From an uncultured Sutterella sp. (lineage in GTDB: Bacteria > Pseudomonadota > Gammaproteobacteria > Burkholderiales > Burkholderiaceae_F): a DNA stretch of 5,653 bases. The stretch covers positions 1 to 5,653 of the forward strand of contig USCE01000095.1 of the NCBI GenBank assembly GCA_900553105.1, written 5' to 3'. Numbering within the stretch: the first letter of the stretch is position 1; every line of letters begins with the position of its first letter. The notes beneath the pieces are model-generated. The model made no database searches. It saw nothing but the letters and a program-made list of their open reading frames with translations, and had not been told where the DNA came from. Below, in pieces: positions 1-5,653 of this stretch. The position numbers were made by a program, and so were the translations under genes.

Positions 1-330
1 GAACACGAGCGGCAAGAGGCGCAAAAACGAGCCGCTGATATTCAACGCCGAGCAGAGCAGGCTCGTCAAAAAACCGCCGCCGCTAAAGCGAAAGAAGCTG
101 AAGCCCGTAAAAAGAAACTTCAGGCTTATGACGACCAAGAACGCGAGCTCGATATCGAACTCAAGCGTCTTGATGTCGAACTCAAACGTGCCCAAGTTGA
201 CTTACAAAAGAAAATGGCGCAGGCTAAGGGCGATCGTGCAAACGAGTTCATTCAATCTGAACTGGATGCCGCTCGGGCCAATGTACAATCCATTCAAAAC
301 CAAATCGACGAAGTTAAGGCTCAACAATAG
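1..330 (+). CDS. 3' part of a charged coiled-coil protein of unknown function
   Basis: Frame 1 is open from the first base to a TAG stop at 328-330, giving 109 residues of a protein whose start lies upstream of the window. The visible part is almost entirely Ala, Glu, Lys, Arg and Gln. It begins with an Ala/Arg/Gln/Glu-rich stretch (about residues 1-40), followed by heptad-like repeats of Leu/Ile/Val between charged residues (about 43-75) and a second helical segment to the C-terminus. No cysteine, membrane segment or catalytic motif is visible. The C-terminal half loosely recalls DUF1090 or the coiled-coil tails of DUF4124 proteins, both usually exported, but I cannot assign it. A terminator follows directly, so it belongs to a separate transcription unit from the APE genes. 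The reading frame is well supported; the function is unknown. Confidence 0.75.
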   Translation, partial: EHERQEAQKRAADIQRRAEQARQKTAAAKAKEAEARKKKLQAYDDQERELDIELKRLDVELKRAQVDLQKKMAQAKGDRANEFIQSELDAARANVQSIQNQIDEVKAQQ

Positions 331-354
331 CCGCCTGATCGATGTTTAGACCGG

Positions 355-383
355 CAGGGTCACGACCGTGACCCTGTTTTATT
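355..383 (+). terminator. Rho-independent terminator after the coiled-coil gene
   Basis: The sequence CAGGGTCAC (355-363) pairs perfectly with GTGACCCTG (368-376) around a GACC loop, and the stem is followed at once by TTTTATT (377-383). A GC-rich 9-bp stem with a tight loop and a U-tract is a textbook intrinsic terminator. It lies 24 bases after the upstream stop codon and ends 12 bases before the ATG of the first cluster gene. It therefore insulates the two units, or could act as a leader attenuator for the cluster. Confidence 0.88.
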
Positions 384-395
384 CGTAATGTGAAT

Positions 396-1103
396 ATGCG
401 TAAGAGTTTATACCTTGAGGGAATCAACGCTTGGTTTGTCCAAACAATTGAACACGACTGCGAGGAAAAAGCCTCAGTCGATTTTCTTGCGCCCATGCTC
501 AGACGCCGCTTAAGTCCTTTGGGGCGAGCAGTTCTGCATTCACTCAACCCCCTTTTAACCGAACAGCCCGACGATAAAACCGCTTTTATCTTTGCTTCTC
601 GTTGGGGCGATATCTCCTTGACTGAAGCACTGCTAAAGGAGCTCAAGGACCCTGACGGCGTCTCACCGAACAGATTTTCCACCTCCGTGCACAATGCCAT
701 TGGAGGGCAATTTTCCATTTTTGAACATTTCACTGGATTTATCACAGCACTAAGCGGCGGCTCTTGCTCGTTGTCAACTGCTCTGATTGAAGCACAAGCC
801 TTGTTAAACAATTATCGAACAGTTTATATTTGCTTTTACGAATCTCGCCTTCCGCCTGCTTTTTCAAAAGATGACAACCGCGGCCAAACATTTTCTCTTG
901 CCTTAAAATTACGTGAAGCAACAAACTTTGAACAATCTTTACAAGTCAGTGTTTCCCGCTTAGACGAAACCTCGGAAACAAACGCTGCCCACAATGCTCT
1001 CTCTGCAATCGCTTTTTTTGAAGGACGCAGTGATAGCTGGCAGGAAAATGAGTCACACATTCAATATCGTTGGCATCGCCAATCCCTTATACACATGCCA
1101 TAA
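396..1103 (+). CDS. apeC: Beta-ketoacyl synthase-like chain length factor (ApeC-like)
   Basis: This 235-residue protein resembles the short N-terminal-only ketoacyl synthase family (PF13723 type) found in APE clusters. Visible features are the LSPLGRAVLHSL segment (about 39-50), an ASRWGDI stretch (about 67-73), the FSTSVHNAIGGQFSI region (about 94-108) and LSGGSCSL (about 119-126). These correspond to the thiolase-fold N-terminal half. At about 235 residues it is far shorter than a full ketosynthase (about 400) and lacks the C-terminal half with the two catalytic histidines, so it is probably not an active condensing enzyme alone. In the characterised APE system a protein of this type pairs with ketosynthase ApeO as chain length factor. 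The start is uncertain: ATG at 396 is chosen, but an in-frame GTG at 390 is equally possible, and neither has a clear ribosome binding site. It is the first gene of the cluster here. Confidence 0.85.
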   Translation: MRKSLYLEGINAWFVQTIEHDCEEKASVDFLAPMLRRRLSPLGRAVLHSLNPLLTEQPDDKTAFIFASRWGDISLTEALLKELKDPDGVSPNRFSTSVHNAIGGQFSIFEHFTGFITALSGGSCSLSTALIEAQALLNNYRTVYICFYESRLPPAFSKDDNRGQTFSLALKLREATNFEQSLQVSVSRLDETSETNAAHNALSAIAFFEGRSDSWQENESHIQYRWHRQSLIHMP

Positions 1104-1130
1104 TTTCACGTGGTTCTGAGCGACTTTTTT

Positions 1131-1901
1131 ATGAAACGCCTTTATCGAATTGCCATTACAGGGTTAGGTTTTTTCGCCTTTGGCTTTTTTGGGATTTTCT
1201 TTCAATTTTTGATTTTCCCGGCCATTGTTGTACTTGTGCACCCTATTGAGAGAAGGAAGCGAGTCGCACGCGCGATTATTCACGTCACTTTTGCATGGTT
1301 TATCGAATTTCTGCGAGTCATCGGCGTGTTGAAGTGGACTGCCGAGGGATTAGACACCCTAAAACACCCCGGGCAATTAATCCTTGCGAATCACCTAACT
1401 TTAATTGACGTCGTTTTTCTTTTTTCATTTACTCCTAACGCTTGTGCCATTGTTAAAAAATCTATCGCAAAAAACCCTTTCACGTGGGGGGCTCTTTATG
1501 CTGCTGGCTACATCGTCAATCAAGGTGGCAACGAGTTAATTGAGCAATCCATCAAAGAGCTGCGCGAGGGCTCAAATCTCATTATTTTCCCAGAGGGCAC
1601 CCGAACACCGGCTGGTATTCGTCCGAAACTCAAACACGGAGCAATGGTCACGAGTCTTCGCTCAGAGATTTCACCTACCTTAGTTGCCATTGACTGTAAA
1701 CCCCGAGGGTTAAGTAAGGAAAAACCCTGGTGGAAAGTCCCGGACTCTGCTATGCAATTTAGTTTTAAGGTTCTGGGAAAACTCGATATTTCTCCCTATT
1801 TACCGCTTTACCAAGAGGCTCCTCCTAAGGCTACACGCGCCTTATGCCAGGCAATTTTTGATAAACTCTTCTCTCATTATGACAACATGCCATCTCGATA
1901 A
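1131..1901 (+). CDS. apeD: Lysophospholipid (1-acylglycerol-3-phosphate type) acyltransferase, ApeD-like
   Basis: The 256-residue product has the hallmarks of the PlsC/LPLAT family: the HX4D catalytic motif in ANHLTLID (His88, Asp93) and the FPEGTR acceptor-phosphate motif (153-158). A long hydrophobic N-terminal segment (about 6-36) should anchor it in the inner membrane with the active site facing the cytoplasm. Family members move an acyl chain from acyl-ACP or acyl-CoA to a lysophospholipid or glycerol phosphate. In an APE cluster the likely role is placing the polyene acyl chain, or a companion fatty acid, on a lipid anchor; that is inference from context. ATG at 1131 is preferred because the product then begins MKRLYR, like family members as I recall them, and a weak GAG lies at 1118-1120. 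An in-frame GTG at 1110 would add seven residues. The gene starts 27 bases after the previous stop and is followed 29 bases later by the first ACP gene. Confidence 0.88.
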   Translation: MKRLYRIAITGLGFFAFGFFGIFFQFLIFPAIVVLVHPIERRKRVARAIIHVTFAWFIEFLRVIGVLKWTAEGLDTLKHPGQLILANHLTLIDVVFLFSFTPNACAIVKKSIAKNPFTWGALYAAGYIVNQGGNELIEQSIKELREGSNLIIFPEGTRTPAGIRPKLKHGAMVTSLRSEISPTLVAIDCKPRGLSKEKPWWKVPDSAMQFSFKVLGKLDISPYLPLYQEAPPKATRALCQAIFDKLFSHYDNMPSR

Positions 1902-1930
1902 AATGTTGTAACGTATGGAGTTCTCTGACG

Positions 1931-2194
1931 ATGGATTCGCTTAAACAAGATCTGAAAATCCTAATTATTGAAACACTGGATCTAGAGGATGTCACTCCTG
2001 AGGACATTACCGATGATTTGCCGCTTTTTGCCGAAGACGGTCTGGGCCTTGATAGTGTCGACGGACTTGAGTTGGGGCTTGCACTGAAGAAACGTTACGG
2101 TGTGCAATTAAGTGCAGACCAAACGAATACGCAAAAATATTTCCAAAACATTAACACGCTTACCGATTGCGTCAACGATCTTGGTACAAAGTAA
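1931..2194 (+). CDS. apeE: Acyl carrier protein 1 of the aryl polyene pathway (ApeE-like)
   Basis: This is an acidic 87-residue protein of typical ACP size. Helix II carries the phosphopantetheine attachment motif in GLGLDSVDGLEL, with Ser42 as the modified residue. The N-terminal half is rich in Asp and Glu. The Gly-Leu-Glu-Leu-Gly-Leu run after the serine, followed by KKRYGVQL, matches one of the two ACP subtypes usually found side by side in APE loci. The protein should carry the aryl starter or the growing polyketide chain as a thioester in the cytoplasm, after activation by a phosphopantetheinyl transferase that is not in this window. A GGAG ribosome binding site at 1917-1920 lies 10 bases before the ATG and supports the start. 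Which of the two ACPs loads which substrate cannot be read from the sequence. Confidence 0.93.
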   Translation: MDSLKQDLKILIIETLDLEDVTPEDITDDLPLFAEDGLGLDSVDGLELGLALKKRYGVQLSADQTNTQKYFQNINTLTDCVNDLGTK

Positions 2195-2215
2195 TTCCTA
2201 CGGACGGTATTTTTC

Positions 2216-2491
2216 ATGATGACTCAAGAACAAATTTTCGAACGCATTCGCACTGTATTGTCCGAAACCTTTGAAATCGCTCCCGAGAAAATTACATGGG
2301 AGGCTAAATTACTTGAAGATTTGGATATCGATAGCATTGATGCAATCGATCTTTTAGTACAATTGCGCCCTATGCTCGGCAATGCTTCCATTGATTCAAA
2401 GTATTTTCACAACATGCGAACCATTGGTGACGTGGTTGAGGGTTTGGACAAACTGATTAACGGCTCAACGGACAACTCAAAGGCGTCTTAA
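2216..2491 (+). CDS. apeF: Acyl carrier protein 2 of the aryl polyene pathway (ApeF-like)
   Basis: This second ACP has 91 residues and the attachment motif LDIDSIDAIDLL, with Ser40 as the phosphopantetheine site. Its motif and flanking helices (DLDIDSID, then LLVQLRPMLG) differ clearly from the first ACP, so the pair is not a recent duplication and probably has divided roles, such as starter loading versus chain extension. The gene begins with two ATG codons (2216 and 2219); either could be the true start. A GGA at 2202-2204 is a modest ribosome binding site. The gene lies 21 bases after the first ACP gene and 9 bases before the membrane protein gene, consistent with co-transcription. The C-terminus after about residue 80 is a short polar tail rich in Asn and Ser. 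Confidence 0.93.
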   Translation: MMTQEQIFERIRTVLSETFEIAPEKITWEAKLLEDLDIDSIDAIDLLVQLRPMLGNASIDSKYFHNMRTIGDVVEGLDKLINGSTDNSKAS

Positions 2492-2500
2492 CTGCTTGCC

Positions 2501-3043
2501 ATGCTCCGACGCATATTGCCGACCATTATTTCCGTAACATACCCATTCGCGGTTCTATTCGGACTCTTGTACCTCGGTCTTGGCTTTTTATGTGTCGGCA
2601 TCCTTCTTTTAGCAGCAATCCACTGCGCACTCCAGCGCTCCAAAACATCTCTGGCATTATTTGCTGCAACGGTCATTCTCGTCATCATCGCTTGGACGCA
2701 AAAAGACAACTTTGCGCTTAAGCTCTATCCTGTGGCTGTCAACGCCATTACGTTGATCATCTTTGCCGGCAGCCTGTGCTCAGATCAATCCATCATTGAA
2801 CGATTCGCACGATTAAAAGACCCGAATCTACCGGCAAAAGCCATTTTGTATACACGACGAGTCACCATGATTTGGTGTATCTTTTTTATTATCAACGGTG
2901 CTGTCGCGCTGTGGACTGCAACGTCAACTTCTGATGAAGTGTGGGCTTTCTATAATGGTTTCATTGCCTACATTCTGATTGCCATGCTACTAATTGGAGA
3001 ATGGCTTGTCCGCAAGCGAATTCTCAAGGGTAATCAACCATGA
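2501..3043 (+). CDS. apeG: Multi-pass inner membrane protein, COG4648-like (ApeG-like)
   Basis: The 180-residue product is a polytopic membrane protein with about six hydrophobic segments at roughly residues 6-28, 29-45, 50-65, 78-93, 120-141 and 148-168. The central stretch with KLYPVAVNA (74-82), then a soluble-looking loop with IERFARLKDPNLP (99-111) and YTRRVTMIW (117-125) is the part I recognise from the uncharacterised COG4648 membrane proteins found in APE loci. No catalytic motif is evident and its role is unknown; scaffolding or help in handing the polyene to membrane-bound acyltransferases is plausible, but is inference. The ATG at 2501 has no good ribosome binding site (AAAGG at 2479-2483 is too far away), so translation may be coupled to the ACP gene ending 9 bases upstream. 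Its TGA overlaps the next gene's ATG by four bases (ATGA, 3040-3043). Confidence 0.85.
   Translation: MLRRILPTIISVTYPFAVLFGLLYLGLGFLCVGILLLAAIHCALQRSKTSLALFAATVILVIIAWTQKDNFALKLYPVAVNAITLIIFAGSLCSDQSIIERFARLKDPNLPAKAILYTRRVTMIWCIFFIINGAVALWTATSTSDEVWAFYNGFIAYILIAMLLIGEWLVRKRILKGNQP
3026..3030 (+). promoter_or_regulatory. Ribosome binding site of the ligase-dehydratase gene
   Basis: AAGGG lies 9 bases before the ATG at 3040, inside the end of the membrane protein gene. It fixes the start of the ligase-dehydratase fusion, which overlaps the preceding stop codon as ATGA and so suggests translational coupling. Confidence 0.6.
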
Positions 3044-4755
3044 ATTTGTTAGAACATCTCAAAGGCTTTCCGGCAAAGACAGTAATAGTCAACGACGGCA
3101 ATAAGCTTGTCACTTCTGAACATTTATTGAGCAATGTTCTGACTTGGAAAACCGCATTTGAAAAGAACCAATACACGCACTGTGCATTGTTTTGCGAAAA
3201 CCGAGTGCGATTCACAGAGGCAATGTTTGGGGCTTGGTGCGCCGGAGTTCGGACTATTTTGCCCACGGATATGACAGAGTTCACTCGCTCACAATTAGCC
3301 AATTCATACACGGCCTTCATCTTTGACGAAGATGCAGATAGCTCGCTAACGGCACAAGCCAACAAAGGAAGTATTCAAGATCTTCGGTTGGATATGGATC
3401 ATCCGCTCGTGGAGTTATTCACCTCGGGCTCCACAGGACAACCAGCTCGAATCGTTAAAACTCTGAAGCAAATTTTTGAAGGCATCGAACGTCTTGACAG
3501 AAACTTTCCTTGCCCCATTGATTCACAGGCAACCGTTTATTCTACGGTTTCGCACCAACACATCTACGGTTTTCTATGGGCTCTGTTGTGGCCGTTAGCC
3601 AGCGGGCGAAGGATCTCCAGTACACGACTGATGTTTCCCGAAACGATCTGTGATCGGCTGTCAAAAACACCGAACAGTGTGTTGGTGTCAAGCCCTGCTC
3701 ATCTGCGACGCTTACCGCAAGAGCTAGACTGGAAAGAGGCCAAAGCCAATCTATCGGCCATCATCTCTTCTGGCGGCCCTTTAGACGAAGACGGCCTTAG
3801 ACTCACCGATCGCATCTTCAACGTCACGCCTTATGAAATTCTTGGCAGTACGGAGCTCGATGGCATTGCTTGGCGACAACGGCTTATCAAAGATAATGAA
3901 ATTGTTGAAAACAGTACTTACTGGCAAGCGATGCCTGACACAGAAGTTTTTGCAGGACCGGATAACATCATTTGTGTGAAATCGGCTCGATTAGGCAATG
4001 ATGTCATTCAAGGTGATGATCGCATTGAATGCCTTGCCGATGGTCGATTTAAACTCTTGGGCCGCGTTGACCGTATCGTCAAAATTGAGGAAAAACGCGT
4101 GAGTTTAAATGCCATGGAAACTCACGCAACCGATAGCGGCTTATTGAATCAATGTAAAGTCTTTCAAATACCAGAAACTCATCAATTAGCTCTTTTAGCC
4201 GTACCCAATAACAGCGGTTTGAATATTTTGCGAACGCAAGGAAAGCTCGCACTTGTACGCACGTTACATAAACATTTGCTGCAAAGATTTGAACCCGTCA
4301 TGCTCCCGCATCGTTGGCGCTTTGAACCTATGATACCCACCGACTCTCGCGGCAAAAGTTCAATTGCAACAATGTTCCAAGTCTTTCGCCCCGAACATAT
4401 TCAACCAACGGACTGGTGCATCGGGCACAACGAACTCATGTTGCGCTTCAGCGCTACTACCTCTTGTCCATTTTTCAAAGGACATTTCTCGGAGTTTCAA
4501 CTCATGCCGGGCGTTGCCCAATTGCATTGGGCAGTTACTTTAGCTAACCGATACCTCAATACGCCATTGCAAGTCGCCGAAGTGGTTCAACTCAAATTTA
4601 GCGCCATCATTACCCCTAAGGCTGAACTTTGCTTGACAGCGCAATTTAATGTGCCTCAAAATGAACTGATCTTTTCTCTTACAAGTCCGGATAAAAAGAT
4701 AAAGTTCTCCAGCGGTAAAATTCGCTTTCGTACAACTGACACAACACTATACTAA
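3040..4755 (+). CDS. Fused AMP-dependent acyl-ACP ligase and hotdog 3-hydroxyacyl-ACP dehydratase (ApeH-ApeI type)
   Basis: This 571-residue protein has two parts. Residues 1 to about 445 are an adenylate-forming ligase with the phosphate-binding loop TSGSTGQPA (128-136), the aromatic/substrate motif YEILGSTELDG (264-274), the hinge motif GRVDRIVKIEEKRVSL (341-356) and the catalytic lysine in SRGKSS (Lys439). In APE clusters this enzyme adenylates an aromatic acid such as 4-hydroxybenzoate and transfers it to an ACP. Residues from about 459 to 571 are a FabA/FabZ-like hotdog domain of the ApeI family, with the catalytic-type histidine in FFKGHF (His482) followed by LMPGVAQL (488-495). It should dehydrate 3-hydroxyacyl-ACP during chain growth. 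Many APE loci encode these as two genes of about 450 and 115 residues. Here there is no stop or frameshift between them. The domain assignments are strong; the exact acid substrate is not visible. Confidence 0.9.
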   Translation: MNLLEHLKGFPAKTVIVNDGNKLVTSEHLLSNVLTWKTAFEKNQYTHCALFCENRVRFTEAMFGAWCAGVRTILPTDMTEFTRSQLANSYTAFIFDEDADSSLTAQANKGSIQDLRLDMDHPLVELFTSGSTGQPARIVKTLKQIFEGIERLDRNFPCPIDSQATVYSTVSHQHIYGFLWALLWPLASGRRISSTRLMFPETICDRLSKTPNSVLVSSPAHLRRLPQELDWKEAKANLSAIISSGGPLDEDGLRLTDRIFNVTPYEILGSTELDGIAWRQRLIKDNEIVENSTYWQAMPDTEVFAGPDNIICVKSARLGNDVIQGDDRIECLADGRFKLLGRVDRIVKIEEKRVSLNAMETHATDSGLLNQCKVFQIPETHQLALLAVPNNSGLNILRTQGKLALVRTLHKHLLQRFEPVMLPHRWRFEPMIPTDSRGKSSIATMFQVFRPEHIQPTDWCIGHNELMLRFSATTSCPFFKGHFSEFQLMPGVAQLHWAVTLANRYLNTPLQVAEVVQLKFSAIITPKAELCLTAQFNVPQNELIFSLTSPDKKIKFSSGKIRFRTTDTTLY

Positions 4756-4772
4756 TTGAACTACCCACAGTT

Positions 4773-5504
4773 ATGCGTCTGCTTTTTTTGATCCCTGTTT
4801 ATAACCACCCGCACAAACTGCAATTGGTAGCCAGCCACTGTCTAAAGCACAATGCAGACATACTGTTTGTTGATGACGGAAGTGATCAAGCAACACAAAC
4901 GAAACTGCGTGAAGTTTGCCAATTAAGCAAACGAATTTTTTCGCTTCGCTTGGAGAAAAACTCCGGCAAAGGTGCCGCCTGTTTGGCCGGGATGCAGTGG
5001 GGCATTAAAAACGGATACAGCCACGCCTTCCAAATCGATGCCGATGCGCAGCAAGATCTCAATTGCATTAAGAGCTTCATCGATGCTGCGATTCAAAGTC
5101 CCGAACATATCATCTGTGGGTACCCTATTTACAACGAAAGCGTCCCCTCCGCCCGAAAATGGGGGCGTTATCTGACGCACTTCTGGGTCAATGTCAATAC
5201 GTTAAGCTTTGCGATCAAAGACTCTCTTTGCGGCTTTCGTCTCTATCCTCTGAAGTCCGTTGAACGATGGCAGGTCACTTCTCCTCGTATTGGCCTGAGA
5301 ATGGATTTTGATCCAGATATTATCGTTCAGCTTTATCGTCAAGGCACTAACATCATCAACTTACCCGTTGGCGTCAACTATCCTACTGACGGCATTAGTC
5401 ATTTCCAAGCCTCTGACCATTGGTTATTGAGCAAAATGCATGCCAGAAACTGCGTTTTAATGCTTTTGAATTTTCCCAAGCTCATCGCGAGGCACTTCCA
5501 ATGA
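4773..5504 (+). CDS. Family 2 glycosyltransferase (N-terminal half of ApeJ type)
   Basis: The 243-residue protein is a GT-A fold family 2 glycosyltransferase. Visible features are the N-terminal LIPVYNHP (6-13), the nucleotide-binding VDDGSD (33-38), NSGKGAA (63-69), and the metal-binding DADAQQD (89-95), which fills the DXD position. The later DSLCGFRLYP (150-159) and DFDPDI motifs resemble dolichyl-phosphate-mannose synthase-like enzymes and those of APE clusters. No confident membrane span is present, so it is probably cytoplasmic or peripheral. It should transfer a sugar from a nucleotide-sugar donor to the polyene, its aryl head or its lipid anchor; donor and acceptor are unknown. The ATG at 4773 follows the ligase-dehydratase stop by 17 bases, without a clear ribosome binding site. 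Its TGA overlaps the next ATG (ATGA, 5501-5504), pointing to coupled expression with the acyltransferase. Confidence 0.9.
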   Translation: MRLLFLIPVYNHPHKLQLVASHCLKHNADILFVDDGSDQATQTKLREVCQLSKRIFSLRLEKNSGKGAACLAGMQWGIKNGYSHAFQIDADAQQDLNCIKSFIDAAIQSPEHIICGYPIYNESVPSARKWGRYLTHFWVNVNTLSFAIKDSLCGFRLYPLKSVERWQVTSPRIGLRMDFDPDIIVQLYRQGTNIINLPVGVNYPTDGISHFQASDHWLLSKMHARNCVLMLLNFPKLIARHFQ

Positions 5505-5604
5505 CAACGCCACGAAATCATTGGACCGATGTCAACGAAAAAACTTCCGTCTGGGGTATTCGTTTTTTGTTTCGCCTCTATGATTTATGCGGTCGACTCA
5601 CCTT
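5501..5604 (+). CDS. N-terminus of an LpxL-like acyltransferase, truncated by the sequence end
   Basis: An ATG at 5501, overlapping the glycosyltransferase stop, opens 34 codons of natural sequence (starting MTTPRNHWTDVNEKT, then VWGIRFLFRLYDLCGR) before the adapter begins at 5605. The HW...VNE...VWG.R.LF pattern is typical of the start of lysophospholipid/lipid A lauroyl-type (LpxL/HtrB) acyltransferases that follow or are fused to the glycosyltransferase in APE loci. The catalytic HX4D motif would lie downstream and is not present. The expected role is acyl transfer to a membrane anchor of the pigment. The reading frame stays open through the adapter without a stop, so an automatic annotation would wrongly extend it to the end with the artificial peptide CLLYTSPSPRD and a few more residues. 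The family call rests on only 34 residues. Confidence 0.7.
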
Positions 5605-5653
5605 CTGTCTCTTATACACATCTCCGAGCCCACGAGACCGGAGCCTATCTCGT
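5605..5653 (+). other. Illumina Nextera adapter contamination (mosaic end, i7 index, P7 start)
   Basis: Bases 5605-5623 are exactly the 19-bp Tn5 mosaic end CTGTCTCTTATACACATCT. Bases 5624-5638 (CCGAGCCCACGAGAC) complete the Nextera read-2 adapter. Bases 5639-5646 (CGGAGCCT) fit an 8-base i7 index, and 5647-5653 (ATCTCGT) are the start of the P7 flow-cell sequence. The four parts are in the order of a sequencing library end, so this is untrimmed adapter assembled onto a contig end and not part of the genome. Confidence 0.98.

Noticed and set aside
128..349. Small + strand open frame overlapping the upstream coiled-coil gene.
   Set aside because: The frame-1 reading is open from base 1, gives a consistent coiled-coil composition and ends just before the terminator; the other frame gives a Ser/Asn/Lys-rich sequence with no support.
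314..811. Long open frame on the - strand opposite the chain length factor gene.
   Set aside because: It is antisense to a gene with clear family resemblance, covers the terminator region, and its product shows no recognisable motif; it is a shadow frame.
1083..1096. A stretch at the end of the first cluster gene matches 13 of 14 bases of the internal Tn5 mosaic end (TCCCTTATACACAT against TCTCTTATACACAT).
   Set aside because: The outer mosaic-end bases and the adapter that would follow are absent, the gene reads in frame through it to a stop, and the gene order continues normally, so a chance match is more likely than a chimeric join.
1882..1909. Inverted repeat ACAACAT / ATGTTGT with a 14-base loop across the stop codon of the acyltransferase gene.
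   Set aside because: The stem is only 7 bp, AT-rich and without a U-tract, so it is not a terminator; it may be a weak hairpin in the message but nothing supports a function.
4886..5180. Several short open frames on both strands inside the glycosyltransferase gene.
   Set aside because: The glycosyltransferase motifs occupy this entire region in one frame; the others have no ribosome binding site or family resemblance.
1..5604. Search by eye for CRISPR repeats, tRNA or rRNA genes, insertion sequence ends and attachment sites.
   Set aside because: No repeated units, cloverleaf sequences, transposase genes or terminal inverted repeats were seen; the region is nearly all protein coding.

Overview
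The window holds the start of an aryl polyene (APE) type pigment biosynthetic cluster, all on the + strand, from a Gram-negative bacterium. A proteobacterium of moderate GC is most likely, but the sequence does not fix the genus. The call rests on gene content and order: chain-length-factor-like ketosynthase, lysophospholipid-type acyltransferase, two tandem acyl carrier proteins, COG4648-like membrane protein, AMP-dependent acyl-ACP ligase with a hotdog dehydratase domain, family 2 glycosyltransferase, and an LpxL-like acyltransferase. From memory this matches the apeC-D-E-F-G-H-I-J order of enterobacterial APE loci.

Layout: bases 1-330 are the 3' end of a coiled-coil protein unrelated to the cluster by sequence. 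A strong intrinsic terminator at 355-383 closes that unit. From about 390 to 5604 the cluster genes are packed in one direction with gaps of about 10 to 30 bases or 4-base ATGA overlaps, which suggests one transcript. No convincing promoter is visible in the short gap before the first cluster gene.

How the genes should work together (family knowledge plus inference): the ligase domain activates an aromatic acid and loads it onto one of the two ACPs. The ketosynthase/chain-length-factor pair extends it with malonyl units, and the dehydratase domain helps form the conjugated polyene. The acyltransferases and glycosyltransferase probably attach the product to a lipid or sugar-lipid anchor for the outer membrane. 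The partner ketosynthase, ketoreductase, second dehydratase, thioesterase, LolA-like carrier and MMPL-type exporter expected in such loci are not in this window and probably lie past its right edge.

Two architectural points stand out. The ligase and dehydratase are fused into one 571-residue protein, while the glycosyltransferase and acyltransferase, which I recall as one fused protein in some APE clusters, are separate genes with overlapping ends.

The last 49 bases (5605-5653) are not biological. They are an Illumina Nextera transposase adapter with an i7 index and the start of P7, so the real sequence ends at about 5604 inside the last gene.
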